Origin: Fervidobacterium pennivorans DSM 9078 | GTDB lineage: Bacteria > Thermotogota > Thermotogae > Thermotogales > Fervidobacteriaceae | DNA: 64,000 nucleotides | Direction: 5' to 3' | Assembly (NCBI RefSeq): GCF_000235405.2 | Contig: NC_017095.1 | Location: 434,001-498,000, forward strand | In this document: in pieces, positions 28,353 to 38,541 of the stretch | How the letters are laid out: each line of letters opens with the position of its first letter | Position numbering within the stretch: the first letter of the stretch is position 1 | Notes under the pieces: model-generated | Database searches by the model: none | Seen by the model: the letters and a program-made list of their open reading frames with translations, nothing else | What the model was told of the DNA's origin: nothing | Made by a program: the position numbers and the translations under genes

Positions 28353-30506
28353 TTAGTCTAGTACATACTTACCTACCAATCTGATATCTCTTGATGAGGC
28401 ACCAACTCTTATTTCGTATTCCCCCTTTTCAACTACCCAGCAATGACCATTAAAACTTGCAAGGCTTGAGACGGGAACTCTAATTTCCATTTTCTGAGTT
28501 TCTCCTGGTTCAAGCAACTTCGTCTTTTCAAAACCCTTCAATTCTTGGTAAGGCTTGTCTATTTTGCCTTTTGGAGCTCTCACATAAATTTGTGCAACTT
28601 CTTTTCCAACCATGTTGCCTGTGTTCTTGACCTCGAAAGTTACAACAATATCTCCACCGTCTCTATGTAACTTTAGATTGGAATATTCGAACGTCGTATA
28701 CGAAAGTCCGAATCCAAATTCGAAAGCTGGTTCTATTCTAAACGTATCGTAATACCTGTATCCGACGTAGATGTCCTCGTCGTAAACTACTACTTGCGGA
28801 TTATCTTTTGGTTCACCCGGGAACGACCTCGATGGAACATCTTCGTATCTTTTTGGGAATGTTGTTGGAAGCTTTCCGGACGGATTCACTTTTCCACTTA
28901 TCACATCCGCAAAGATTCTTCCTGCCTCCTGACCTGGTTGCCAAACCAATAGTATGGCATCACAAAGATTTTTCCAGCTTTCCACTTCGATAGGAGAACC
29001 TATATTTAGAACGACTACGAACTTCTTACCATGCTTTCTGAACGCTGTTGAAAGTTTCGACATTATACTGATTTCATCATCAGCAAGATAGAAGTCACCT
29101 TTTTCAAGCTTTCTGTCAACACCTTCTCCTGAGATTCTTGTTATGATGAATATTCCAACATCGTTTCTTAAAGCATATTTTTCAATATCTTCTTCGCTAA
29201 TGAAATCCTGCGGGAGCTTGGGTACGATATCTTCACCCCATTGACCTTTGGTTATAACATAATCTTTGGCCCTAAAATCCGAGACTTTTTTTCTGTAAAA
29301 CTCTGCCAGTTCCATGTCAACATTCAATCCTTTTTCAATCGCACCATCCAAGAAGTTAATGGTGTATCTTGGGTGAGTCTCCCCACTACCTGTCCCACCT
29401 CGTATCGTTTCAATCTGCCCTGTTCCGAATAGCGCAATTTTTGTATCTGGTGAGAGTGGTAAAGTATTCTCATTCTTTAGCAAAACAACACCCTCGCATC
29501 CGGCTTCGTATGAAACCTTTGCGTGTTCGTCAAGGTTTGGTTTGTTCGAATAATTGTATCCTTTGAATGAAGGAGTCTTAACAAGCACTTTTAAAATGGT
29601 TCTTACCCGCTCATTTAACATTTCATCGGTGATTTCGCCACGTTCGTAAGCTTCTTTGATTTCCTCGATTTCTGGTCTTCTGTGTTTGAAAATTTGGTAC
29701 GTATTTCCTGGCATCAGCAAATCGTTCCAAGATTTGATTTGCTCTGCTGCATTATCACCTGCGAACCAATCAGTCATCACTAACCCATCAAATCCCCACT
29801 CGTCACGGAGCACATCTTTTAAAAGCCATTTATTTTGAGATGTGTATTTACCGTTTAGCTTATTGTAAGAGCTCATAACAGTCCACGGCTTTGCTTTCTT
29901 AATAGCTATTTCAAATGGTTTCAGGTATATCTCTCGCAAAGCACGCTCAGAAACGATAGTGTCAACGGTCATCCTATTCGTTTCCTGTTCGTTTACCACA
30001 AAATGTTTTAAACAGGCACCAACACCTTGGGATTGAACGCCTTCAACAAAACTTGCAGCCATTTCGCCTGTTAACAGCGGGTCTTCGGAATAGTATTCAA
30101 AGTTTCTTCCGCACAGAGGATTTCTGTGGATGTTAATCGCCGGAGCTAAAAGTATATCTACACCGTACTCTTTGACTTCTTCTCCCATTGCTTCTCCAAC
30201 TTTTCTAAGCAAATTTCTATTCCAAGTGGCGGCAAGCATAGTTTCAACGGGAAATGCTGTTGCGTGGTATTTATTCTCATCATTTTCACGTTCAGGGTCT
30301 ATCCTTAAACCAGCCGGTCCATCTGCAAGTACCATACCTGGGATACCAAGTCTTTCTATGGGTCTTGTTTCACCAGCCGCTCCTTTAACTCTAGGAGCAG
30401 GGTTGTTAGGTAACGAAAGTAAACCTACGCCAACCAAAAAGCTTATCTTTTCATCAACCGTCATCTCAGAAATTACCCTTTCGATATCGAAGACCATTTT
30501 ACTCAT
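28353..30506 (-). CDS. GH3 beta-glucosidase
   Basis: A 717-residue GH3 enzyme without a signal peptide, so probably cytoplasmic. The (beta/alpha)8 domain carries GRNFEYYSEDP, KHFVVNEQETNR and the nucleophile Asp246 in VMTDWFAGD. The alpha/beta sandwich domain (about 330-560) includes a variant region GEGVDR where the acid/base Glu of this subgroup lies. The C-terminal 100 residues form the fibronectin-III-like domain. Length and domain order match BglB of Thermotoga neapolitana. It should release glucose from beta-1,3 and/or beta-1,4 oligosaccharides. ATG 30506 directly abuts a GAGGGGAG ribosome site; the ATG three codons later (30497) has better spacing and may be the true start. Confidence 0.92.
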   Translation of the reverse strand: MSKMVFDIERVISEMTVDEKISFLVGVGLLSLPNNPAPRVKGAAGETRPIERLGIPGMVLADGPAGLRIDPERENDENKYHATAFPVETMLAATWNRNLLRKVGEAMGEEVKEYGVDILLAPAINIHRNPLCGRNFEYYSEDPLLTGEMAASFVEGVQSQGVGACLKHFVVNEQETNRMTVDTIVSERALREIYLKPFEIAIKKAKPWTVMSSYNKLNGKYTSQNKWLLKDVLRDEWGFDGLVMTDWFAGDNAAEQIKSWNDLLMPGNTYQIFKHRRPEIEEIKEAYERGEITDEMLNERVRTILKVLVKTPSFKGYNYSNKPNLDEHAKVSYEAGCEGVVLLKNENTLPLSPDTKIALFGTGQIETIRGGTGSGETHPRYTINFLDGAIEKGLNVDMELAEFYRKKVSDFRAKDYVITKGQWGEDIVPKLPQDFISEEDIEKYALRNDVGIFIITRISGEGVDRKLEKGDFYLADDEISIMSKLSTAFRKHGKKFVVVLNIGSPIEVESWKNLCDAILLVWQPGQEAGRIFADVISGKVNPSGKLPTTFPKRYEDVPSRSFPGEPKDNPQVVVYDEDIYVGYRYYDTFRIEPAFEFGFGLSYTTFEYSNLKLHRDGGDIVVTFEVKNTGNMVGKEVAQIYVRAPKGKIDKPYQELKGFEKTKLLEPGETQKMEIRVPVSSLASFNGHCWVVEKGEYEIRVGASSRDIRLVGKYVLD

Positions 30507-30536
30507 CTCCCCTCTTCGATGTTTTCTATTGCGTGC

Positions 30537-31466
30537 TTATTCACCAGTGATTCCCGTTCGCTCAAGACTTTCAACAAATTGCCTTTGGAGGAACAAGTAA
30601 GTTATCAATAGTGGAAGAATTGTTATCATAGTTGCTGCCATTCTTATACCCTCGTTAATTCTGTTTGCCGCACTACCATCGGCGGTTGGAAACATGACAG
30701 CGTATCTCACAACGAAGTCTCTGAGTTCCAAAGGTAGAGTTTTAATCTTATTTCCAAGCAAAAGCCCAGATAGCAAGGTTTCATTCCAATACCAAACCAA
30801 TGAGAAGATAAACGTTGTCACGATTGCAGGCAAAGAAAGTGGAAGTATGATTTTGTAAAAGATTTGGAATGTATTAGCACCATCAATTTCAGCCGCCTCG
30901 TCGATTGCTTTTGGTAGCATGTTGAAGAAGTTGAGATAAAGTAGTATGAATATAGCACTTCTAATACCCTGTCCAAAAATCGCCGGTAAGAATGTTGCAA
31001 AGATAGTATCAGTCAACCTGAGTGTGCTAAACAACACGTATTTTGTGACCAGAGTAACTTGCGTTGGTATTAAGAACGTTGCAAGCATTAAAACAATCCA
31101 GAATCTTTTGAGTGGAAATTCAAAACGCGAGAGACCATACGCAATGAGGGCTGTTATCAAACTCTGTGCCAGTGCGGGTATAGCTGATGTATAAACACTG
31201 TTCCACAACGCCTTGGGCATTTCCAACACTTTCCAAGCCCTAACAAAGTTGTCAAGAGTAAATTTAGTTGGTATCCAAACAACTGTTGGATTTACCAAAT
31301 CTTCAACACTCATAAAGGATGAAGTAATCATGTATAGCAATGGGTAAAGGTAAGCATAACCAATGCCTATTAAAACAACATATATTATGGTTTTCGTCGC
31401 AGGCTCTTTGAATGTCTTGTAATAAGAAACGCGGAATTTCTTTTCTTTATTCTTTGACATTTTCAT
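30537..31466 (-). CDS. Carbohydrate ABC transporter permease (MalG type)
   Basis: A 309-residue inner-membrane permease with six or so hydrophobic segments and the EAA loop EAAEIDGANTFQIFYKIILPL that docks with the ATPase. Its C-terminal RTGITG tail is typical of MalG/UgpE-type subunits. ATG 31466 overlaps the stop of the upstream permease as ATGA. It is partner to that gene, forming one of two permease pairs in this locus. Oligosaccharides of beta-glucan are the likely cargo by context. No ATPase gene is present in the window, so a shared MsmK-like ATPase must be encoded elsewhere. Confidence 0.93.
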   Translation of the reverse strand: MKMSKNKEKKFRVSYYKTFKEPATKTIIYVVLIGIGYAYLYPLLYMITSSFMSVEDLVNPTVVWIPTKFTLDNFVRAWKVLEMPKALWNSVYTSAIPALAQSLITALIAYGLSRFEFPLKRFWIVLMLATFLIPTQVTLVTKYVLFSTLRLTDTIFATFLPAIFGQGIRSAIFILLYLNFFNMLPKAIDEAAEIDGANTFQIFYKIILPLSLPAIVTTFIFSLVWYWNETLLSGLLLGNKIKTLPLELRDFVVRYAVMFPTADGSAANRINEGIRMAATMITILPLLITYLFLQRQFVESLERTGITGE

Positions 31467-32314
31467 ATCCTTGTCTTCCTCCTTTCGCGTAACAACAGAT
31501 ACGCGATACCAAGAATCAGCATAACTGCTGCAAAGTATATCCAAGATAAGGCAGCGGAGTATGAGTACGGCTTGTCTATGTCAAACATATGTTGAGTTAT
31601 ACTTGTATTAACTGCGTTGTTTGCGAATGAAGCAAGGTCAACAATGGTATAAATCGTGTTCACCAAGACAAATGGTTTTATAAGGGGTAGTGTTATCTTC
31701 CAAAAGATAACCCAGTCGTTTGCTCCATCTATCTGAGCAGCCTCGTATATGCTGTTGCTTATCTTCTGTAACCCTGCGAGAAAGAATATAATCTGAACAC
31801 CTGAGAACCAGAGAATCAACACCAAGTTATTGAACATGTATAAGAACGGGTAACTTATCGTGTTTGGTATCATTTGAAAGAATCTGTATATGAAGTATTT
31901 TCTTGGGTCAACTATACTTGCCGCATTGTTTGCGACAAGCTCCGCCACGACAGGACCACTTACAATGACAACTGGCAAGAAATAAAGCAGCCTAAAGAAT
32001 GTCCTTGCTACAAGTTTTCTATTGAGTAGTATTGCAACTATCAATGAGAATATGATAATTAAGGGTGTTGATAACACGATATTAAGTATCGTGTTCCAGA
32101 AATTTATCGGGAATGCTGGGTCTGTTCTGAAGGCGTAGATATAGTACTTCCATCCAACAAATGTGGCTTCAATTCCATCAACCGTAAAATTTACGTTGAA
32201 GAAACTCAAGTAGAGCGAGTAAAAGAACGGATACGCTGTGAAAACGGCGAAACCTATTATCCACGGCAATATGTACATGTAACCGGTAAGCGCTTTTCTT
32301 GTGCTTCTCCTCAT
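31463..32314 (-). CDS. Carbohydrate ABC transporter permease (MalF type)
   Basis: A 283-residue permease with hydrophobic segments beginning at YMYILPWIIGFAVFTAYPF, the usual start of UgpA/MalF-type sugar permeases, and the EAA loop EAAQIDGANDWVIFWKITLPL. It overlaps by 4 bases both with the DUF5696-type gene before it (ATGA) and with the second permease after it, so all three are translationally coupled. It forms a heterodimer with the following gene. Substrate is inferred only from the surrounding glucanases. Confidence 0.93.
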   Translation of the reverse strand: MRRSTRKALTGYMYILPWIIGFAVFTAYPFFYSLYLSFFNVNFTVDGIEATFVGWKYYIYAFRTDPAFPINFWNTILNIVLSTPLIIIFSLIVAILLNRKLVARTFFRLLYFLPVVIVSGPVVAELVANNAASIVDPRKYFIYRFFQMIPNTISYPFLYMFNNLVLILWFSGVQIIFFLAGLQKISNSIYEAAQIDGANDWVIFWKITLPLIKPFVLVNTIYTIVDLASFANNAVNTSITQHMFDIDKPYSYSAALSWIYFAAVMLILGIAYLLLRERRKTRI

Positions 32315-34668
32315 TTGGAACCAACTCCATTTGTAGAATTGTTGGATTTAACAACTTTGAATGATTCGGCAGGTACAACCACTAAACTATCTTTAAATTC
32401 TTCGTTTGTGTAATTGATGTATATCTCATATCCGTTACTGTATGTTACTTTCACCACTCCCGGCTTTATCACAATACGATCTGTTATAGTTGAACCTTTT
32501 ACATATTTGAGGGCACTGTTGACTGTATTATAGATTTCCACAATCTTAGTTTTCCAATCTTCGTACCGAGTTGATGGGTAATCCCATAACGGTGTGTCCT
32601 TCAGAGATGCGTTATCAAGCCAAGATACTAAGAACGAAGGATAAGCACCGTAATCTATAGCTTTTAGAACATCCATCTTTGAGAAGAACCCATTGTTCAT
32701 ATATGGTGTGAAGTAATCTAGTCTACCACTTAACACGATTTGTAGGAAGGGGACGGTATCTGTTTCGAAAAGATACTGACTGGAGTTCATTGGAATGGCT
32801 CCAATAGTTGTAGAATACTTCCATGTATAATCGTTTGGTTCGAATAGAATTACGTTGCCCATTTTCGAGGCTATATCGTTCAGTGTCTTCTCGACAATTT
32901 GCTTAGCTTCCGAACGGTATATTTCCGAGCCTATCTTGAGATTACCATAGAGTTTGTTCGCATATTCTCTAACAGCAACATTTTTAAAACCAAGTTGAGA
33001 AAGTTTTGATGCACGCGTTAAAAGATATCTTGAGGCAAGGTCTATTCTTACATAGTAGCTTTTGTATAGCCAAAGGTCTTTGTTATCCCTTTCCTCAGAG
33101 ATTATGGATTGCGAAAGATTCAAACCAACTTCTTTTCTAATGTTCAGTTGTTTTTCAGTTACCTTTGTCACGTTGTCAACAAAAAATAGTTCAACTCTTT
33201 TACCATTGTCTTTGTTTTTTGTGTTGAACTCAACAATATACCTCAAGAGTTCCTTGAAATCACCGACCTTCTTTTCCAATCCAAACCTTCCTACTTTGTT
33301 CCCGTGGATTCCCCCATCTTGCCAGCCTTCAATTAAAAGCACAATGTTGCTGATACCTTTGCTTATTAGTTCGTTGAGGATTTGTTTAATTTGCTCTACA
33401 GAAGAGATAGTTATGACTTTATGACCTATCAGCATCTTTTCGATGTCTGAGGCAATGATGCTTACGTAAAGGGGTATATCTTCAACTGTTTTTGAGTTGA
33501 GTTGTGTAGTGGACATATTTTTGTTCCCGAATAATTCATTGGCGAACTTTTCTCTGTAATACTTAGCCATACCTACATAGTTTGCCGATGAACCTGTGAG
33601 AAAAGAAATTTCAAGTACAGCGTCGAACTTATTCCGATTCTTTTGAGCAACTTGTATTCCTGCACCGCTTCTTGTTGTCGGTTGGAGATATTTCTGCCTG
33701 TAGATGAATTTTGCGGATGTCCAGTTATATTTACTTAAAATACCACTTGGATACGAAACTATAGCGCTATATTCTTGTCCAGAGGTGATAACTCCAAAGA
33801 GTGCGTTTTGATTTACCCCATGAACTATACCAAATACCGGAATAAGCGCGCTTGGCTCTTCTCTTAAAAAGTCATTTGGCCTTCTTGCTCTCAGGTCGTT
33901 GATTGTTACCAAGTTTTCAATAGCGTAGTCCTTACCGTAAACCCTTTTCTCAAACCAATTCAGATAATGAGCTGGTTTTGAAAACCTAATCAGTGCACCC
34001 GGACCATCTGGGACGAATGCATATCCGTTGACTTCATCAGCTATTGTGCTTCCTAAGAAGGGTGTAAACATTACAGATGCTATTGTAAATTTCTTCCCTT
34101 CTTTTATAGTGCTTTGAGGCAACTCGAATTTTACAGTATCATCCTTGAGGGTTATACGTACATCGAAAGCTATCTCAAGTGGCTCAAAATAAAGGGAATA
34201 AACAACCCCGTTATCGATTCTTTTCCAATGCTTTTTAACATTTTCTTCTCCTGAGCCTATCACATTTGATATACCACGCTCATCAAAATACTCCAAGAGC
34301 ACAAGAGACTTTGCTATAAGTTGGTACGTAGTGTTCATCTCGTTGTAAGCATCAGTTGTTTCTAAAACATCTCCCCATATGTATCCAGACCTTTTGTCAA
34401 CAACCCGCACCGAAGTAGTTTTTAAATCCATCCATAGTTCCAAATAGCTACTCTCAGATATCTTAGTATACCCTTCAAGTGTGAACGGTGATTTGACGAG
34501 TGCGGTTACCTCAGGTCTTGTAAACCTGTTTGAAAGATAATCATTTCCGACTGTTTGCGCAAAAAGAGGGCAGGAGAACATAAACAAAATAACAAGAATG
34601 AACGTTGATACAAAAGATTTATTTCTTCTGAGAACATCTTTGAATCTTTTGTGTTGTTTATCTTGCAC
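32311..34668 (-). CDS. DUF5696-type secreted protein of sugar-transporter clusters
   Basis: A 785-residue exported protein. GTG 34668 is the best start: AGGAGGTG lies 7 bases before it, overlapping the end of the upstream gene, and a signal peptide (SFVSTFILVILFMFSCPLFAQ) follows. Residues about 40-300 are beta-rich, recalling the N-terminal sandwich of glycoside-hydrolase relatives. Residues about 350-700 contain alternating segments compatible with a TIM barrel (IVLLIEGWQDGGIH, VELFFVDNVTK). It resembles DUF5696 proteins that accompany large sugar-binding proteins and permeases in Firmicutes and Thermotogae. No catalytic residues can be assigned. A role as an extracytoplasmic glycan hydrolase or a glycan-handling partner of the permeases is inference. 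Confidence 0.75.
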   Translation of the reverse strand: MQDKQHKRFKDVLRRNKSFVSTFILVILFMFSCPLFAQTVGNDYLSNRFTRPEVTALVKSPFTLEGYTKISESSYLELWMDLKTTSVRVVDKRSGYIWGDVLETTDAYNEMNTTYQLIAKSLVLLEYFDERGISNVIGSGEENVKKHWKRIDNGVVYSLYFEPLEIAFDVRITLKDDTVKFELPQSTIKEGKKFTIASVMFTPFLGSTIADEVNGYAFVPDGPGALIRFSKPAHYLNWFEKRVYGKDYAIENLVTINDLRARRPNDFLREEPSALIPVFGIVHGVNQNALFGVITSGQEYSAIVSYPSGILSKYNWTSAKFIYRQKYLQPTTRSGAGIQVAQKNRNKFDAVLEISFLTGSSANYVGMAKYYREKFANELFGNKNMSTTQLNSKTVEDIPLYVSIIASDIEKMLIGHKVITISSVEQIKQILNELISKGISNIVLLIEGWQDGGIHGNKVGRFGLEKKVGDFKELLRYIVEFNTKNKDNGKRVELFFVDNVTKVTEKQLNIRKEVGLNLSQSIISEERDNKDLWLYKSYYVRIDLASRYLLTRASKLSQLGFKNVAVREYANKLYGNLKIGSEIYRSEAKQIVEKTLNDIASKMGNVILFEPNDYTWKYSTTIGAIPMNSSQYLFETDTVPFLQIVLSGRLDYFTPYMNNGFFSKMDVLKAIDYGAYPSFLVSWLDNASLKDTPLWDYPSTRYEDWKTKIVEIYNTVNSALKYVKGSTITDRIVIKPGVVKVTYSNGYEIYINYTNEEFKDSLVVVPAESFKVVKSNNSTNGVGSK

Positions 34669-36697
34669 GGTAGAGCACCTCCTGGACAATTGCGTAGAGT
34701 GTTTGAACAAGTTGGTCCCAGAGCATGTAGACTATGGAGTAGACAAGTATTATTACGAATATCCAGACTAAAGTGAGTAATATGCTTTTTACCGTATCTC
34801 TAATACCGTAATCATGGATTTCTTTGACACCAGTGAAAAGTAGAACAGCAGACCAGGCTATGAGAATCATCGAGGCAAAAGATACTATGAACGCCTCGTT
34901 ATAGGTGAGTATGTAAGTAAGCAATATTACAAGCGGCTGGAAAAGAATGTAAGGGGCAAAACTGTACGCTGTGAATATATAAATGTCCCTTAATGTTCCA
35001 CGACCGTCGTTAATGGAGCTAACTAAGTAGTTTGCAAAAACCCATAACATCGTTGGAGCTACACTGGCAAGTAGAACAAATCCAACGGACCTATCTTGGA
35101 CGTTTAAATTAAAGATGAAACTTCTACCGAAATAATCAAATTGTACCACCAAGAAGAATAGTACATAAATGATAGTGGCTGAAAACACAGACCCATGTTT
35201 TTTCCTTTGAATGTAATAGAACGTATCAAGTGGGTGCCTCAATATGTTTTTAATGTAGAGTATATCACTTAGTAGCTTAGACTTAATTGTTGCTCTTTTT
35301 TTGATTAACCCACGTTTTGACAGCTCGTCAAATACTACGAAAAGAATTATTAGGATTATAAACACTAGCAAAATGGTCCCTGCATTCTTTTGTAAGAATT
35401 CGTTTCTAATTTCCCAATATGCATCTGAATAATCTCTTCTCGCATAAGCCTTTTTAAATTCCTCTGCTGCAGCTCTGTAATTTCCTTCTTGGAAATATGC
35501 TTTTCCAAGTCCGTAATGGGCAATTTTGGAATAACCATCGTATATCATAACTTCTTCCCAGAGTTTTTTGCTTTCGAGATATTTTCCCTGAGAATAAAAT
35601 TCGAGTGCTTTGTGCAAAGTGCGAATATATTGAGTAGGATTGAAAACGTGGACAAGTCCTCGCTCTTTGTCAAGAACGTAAACCTTACCTTCATCATCAA
35701 CAGCAATTGCAGAGGCTACGGTAAACAAGCCATTTCTTTCTGTGGCAATAGCACGACCACCGAAAGAAACTAACAAGTTACCTTCAGAATCATATTCGTA
35801 TATGAGTCCTGTCTCAGTTAATGCGAACATCCTTCCATGTGTATCTACGGTGATATCTATGAAGTTGGGTTCGTCAACCATCCTACGTTCTTTAGATGGA
35901 GGGAGTATATTTAAACCTATTGTATTGTGCTTTTTAATAGCATTTCCATGCTCTTTCTGAGTTACTGTGTAGATAAGTCCTTTGGTATCTATTGTAATAT
36001 TTGTATAAGGTTTTGGAATCCTATTCAGGAACTTCTCTTTTTGTTCTTTAGTGTAGAATATGTCTATGAATTTGTCCAGAAGCGTTATTCCAACGGTATT
36101 CGCACCAAAGTAACCGAGAAACTCACCATTTTGGTCGAGTTGTATGATACCTTCGAATGTGCCCTCACTGACAATGTAAAAGTTACCTCTCTTATCGACA
36201 ACAAGCTTTTTGGGTTTAAAATTTGCAGTCTCTCCGAATAACGGATTTGTAGGTCTACCCAACCTTCTTATTTCGTTACCAGATTTATCGAATATTACAA
36301 CTTCCGATGTGCCAGGGTCAGCTACATAAATGTATGTGTCATCAACGAATACTCCTGTCGGTTGGAATAAAGACATATCACCCACGTAAGTTGCTTCCCT
36401 GGTTACCATATCGAAAACAACAATTCTCGCATTGCCTGAATCAGCAATGTACATTTTATTGTCCTTTATAAAGATATCTTCGGGGTAGTAGAGGTCTAAA
36501 TCCTTGAAGAGCACCTCACTCACAACGTATGCATCTTGAGTTATTTTCCATTCGTTTTTACCTGATATTGTGTAAGTGAGGAACGCACTATTAATGGCAA
36601 AGAGTTGATTGTATAACATAAAAAGTCCAAACAAAATTCCAAAAAGAATACTAGCGTTTCTTAATCTTGATTTGTTCTTTTTGTTCTTGCTTCCCAC
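34658..36697 (-). CDS. NHL beta-propeller / TPR / Yip1-like membrane protein
   Basis: A 679-residue membrane protein. A signal-anchor helix (about 15-35) leads to six or so NHL-type blades with repeated IADSGNARIVVFD, VADPGTSEVVIFDKSG and VLDKERGLVHVFN units. Next comes a TPR pair (ALEFYSQGKYLESKKLWEEVM, GLGKAYFQEGNYRAAAEEFKKA), one transmembrane helix and a C-terminal Yip1-like domain of about five helices. The propeller and TPR are predicted to lie outside the membrane, where they could bind glycan or a partner. GTG 36697 is preferred because GGTGGTG lies 8 bases before it; TTG 36718 and GTG 36706 are possible. It sits between the two permease pairs and overlaps the DUF5696-type gene by 11 bases. 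Function is unknown, but location implies a part in uptake. Confidence 0.8.
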   Translation of the reverse strand: MGSKNKKNKSRLRNASILFGILFGLFMLYNQLFAINSAFLTYTISGKNEWKITQDAYVVSEVLFKDLDLYYPEDIFIKDNKMYIADSGNARIVVFDMVTREATYVGDMSLFQPTGVFVDDTYIYVADPGTSEVVIFDKSGNEIRRLGRPTNPLFGETANFKPKKLVVDKRGNFYIVSEGTFEGIIQLDQNGEFLGYFGANTVGITLLDKFIDIFYTKEQKEKFLNRIPKPYTNITIDTKGLIYTVTQKEHGNAIKKHNTIGLNILPPSKERRMVDEPNFIDITVDTHGRMFALTETGLIYEYDSEGNLLVSFGGRAIATERNGLFTVASAIAVDDEGKVYVLDKERGLVHVFNPTQYIRTLHKALEFYSQGKYLESKKLWEEVMIYDGYSKIAHYGLGKAYFQEGNYRAAAEEFKKAYARRDYSDAYWEIRNEFLQKNAGTILLVFIILIILFVVFDELSKRGLIKKRATIKSKLLSDILYIKNILRHPLDTFYYIQRKKHGSVFSATIIYVLFFLVVQFDYFGRSFIFNLNVQDRSVGFVLLASVAPTMLWVFANYLVSSINDGRGTLRDIYIFTAYSFAPYILFQPLVILLTYILTYNEAFIVSFASMILIAWSAVLLFTGVKEIHDYGIRDTVKSILLTLVWIFVIILVYSIVYMLWDQLVQTLYAIVQEVLYRAR

Positions 36698-36736
36698 GAT
36701 TTTCACACCACCCAACAAAAAGCTTTGAGTAATCTG

Positions 36737-37609
36737 TTATTTCAAACCACTGTAAGCCATCGTATTCATAACCCTTGATTGCATAATTATGAAAAGTACC
36801 AAATTAGGCACGAACATTATTAAGCCAGCCGCAGCAGCTATTCCTTGACCAGCCACTGTGTTACCCGTTGTTTGGGTAAGGTTGGAAACATAAAATGCGA
36901 ATGTTTTAAGATTTTCGTTATTTATGTAGTAAGTCGACGCCTCTGCACTATTCCAAGCAACTTGAAATGCCAAAATGCCTACTGTTGATATAGCTGGTTT
37001 TAAAAGTGGCATTATTATATTGAAGATTATATGGAAATCATTTGCTCCATCAACGAGAGCCGCATCGATAAGTGCGTCCGGGATTTGGTCTATAAACTGC
37101 TTTACAAGAAAGACACCAATCGGCATTGCCAAAAGCGAGAGAATATTAATTACAAATGTGTCTATAAGTCCAAGCTTTTGAACTATTAAATACCTTGGAA
37201 TAATAACAGCAATGGGAACAAACATGAGTGCAAGATTATTTATCGTAAACAGCAAATTTTTGGTTTTAAATTGCTTCTTAGAGAGCGCATATCCCGCAAA
37301 AACCGAGATGATTATTGTAAAAAGCACTGTAAAGAAAGCGGTCAATATGCTATTCATTAGATACCTAGATACAGGTATCGTTGAAGCCCGCGTGATTTGG
37401 AATAATTCATAGAAGTTAGCCAGCGTTGGTCTTCTAACGAAAAACCTTGGAGGATAAAGGAATAATTCATCGACAGGCTTGAACGCTTGTGAAAAGATGA
37501 AGATTATTGGCAACAGCATGAAAATAGCTATTGGTGCTAAGATAAAGTAGAATTTCAGCTGACTTTTATGGAAATATTTCGGATTTGTTTTTGTGGTGAA
37601 CTTTGCCAT
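36737..37609 (-). CDS. Carbohydrate ABC transporter permease (MalG type), second pair
   Basis: A 290-residue permease with the MalG-type opening ([23 protein letters not shown]), EAA loop [21 protein letters not shown] and a short C-terminal tail. In the EAA loop the usual Glu-Ala-Ala is Asp-Ala-Ala, a conservative change. ATG 37609 follows a GGGGGAG site. It pairs with the gene immediately upstream. Together with the 982-residue binding protein these two form a distinct transporter from the pair at 30537-32314, although exchange of partners cannot be excluded. Confidence 0.93.
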   Translation of the reverse strand: MAKFTTKTNPKYFHKSQLKFYFILAPIAIFMLLPIIFIFSQAFKPVDELFLYPPRFFVRRPTLANFYELFQITRASTIPVSRYLMNSILTAFFTVLFTIIISVFAGYALSKKQFKTKNLLFTINNLALMFVPIAVIIPRYLIVQKLGLIDTFVINILSLLAMPIGVFLVKQFIDQIPDALIDAALVDGANDFHIIFNIIMPLLKPAISTVGILAFQVAWNSAEASTYYINNENLKTFAFYVSNLTQTTGNTVAGQGIAAAAGLIMFVPNLVLFIIMQSRVMNTMAYSGLK

Positions 37610-37647
37610 ACTTTCTCCCCCTAACTCTTAGTAATTTATTTATTTAC

Positions 37648-38541
37648 TTAGTAGCGCTCTCCAAATAAACGCCATGCTATTCTTGAGAAGAACCAGATAA
37701 TCAAAAGTAGCACAACTGAGAGAGCCGCCGCGTATCCCATTTCGTACCTGAGAAAACCGTAATCTTCGATGTGGTTTACGATTAGTTGACCGGCGTATTG
37801 TGGGGTTGGATTTGAGCCAGAGAGTGCAACTCCGATACCCGCAGAAGTAAATGTATTTACTATTGACATCACTGCTCCGAAAAGCATTTGTGGTTTCATT
37901 GCAGGTATAGTAACGTATATAATTTCTTGCAATCGGTTCTTTATGCCATCTATGTATGCCGCTTCGTAAAGCTGTTCATCGACGTTTAATATACCCGCAA
38001 GCATCGCTAAAAATCCTACTCCCATACTGCTCCAAAGCGAAACGAGAATCATAATATCCATCAAATGTTGTGGTGATTGTAACCACTGGACAGGTTTGTC
38101 TATAAGTCCAAGCTTAAGTAAAAGCGCATTCAGATACCCTTGCTGGTCACCGTTGAAAAGTACCCGCCAAATTACAGACATCGTGACACCTGCTGTTAGA
38201 GAAGGAGAATAAATTATCAAAGCGAATATTGTTCTCGGTATCCTAGTAAGTTGAGCGACAAGCCAGGCTAATATGAATGAAAGGATGTATCCACCAACAC
38301 CAACAATCAAAGCGTATTTTATAGTGTTTGGTAAAACCTTTTGCATGAAGAGTGTGTCCCGTGTGATGAGTGTGATGTAGTTTTGTATACCTATCCACTT
38401 AGGTTTTTCAATTGCGTTGAAATAGGTAAACGAAAGGTATATAGCGACAACAACTGGTAATGCTATGAATACAATGAATAAAATCAAATATGGTGACAAC
38501 AAAAGCCAATGTCCACGGTCTTTTTTTGAACTTATTCTCAT
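37648..38541 (-). CDS. Carbohydrate ABC transporter permease (MalF type), second pair
   Basis: A 297-residue permease beginning [26 protein letters not shown], with EAA loop [24 protein letters not shown] and about six membrane segments. ATG 38541 overlaps the stop of the large binding-protein gene as ATGA, with GAGGTGA upstream. Transporter and binding protein are thus translationally coupled, strong evidence that they work together. The Gly-Ala of the usual DGA in the EAA loop is Gly-Ile here. Substrate inferred from context: beta-glucan oligosaccharides. Confidence 0.93.
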   Translation of the reverse strand: MRISSKKDRGHWLLLSPYLILFIVFIALPVVVAIYLSFTYFNAIEKPKWIGIQNYITLITRDTLFMQKVLPNTIKYALIVGVGGYILSFILAWLVAQLTRIPRTIFALIIYSPSLTAGVTMSVIWRVLFNGDQQGYLNALLLKLGLIDKPVQWLQSPQHLMDIMILVSLWSSMGVGFLAMLAGILNVDEQLYEAAYIDGIKNRLQEIIYVTIPAMKPQMLFGAVMSIVNTFTSAGIGVALSGSNPTPQYAGQLIVNHIEDYGFLRYEMGYAAALSVVLLLIIWFFSRIAWRLFGERY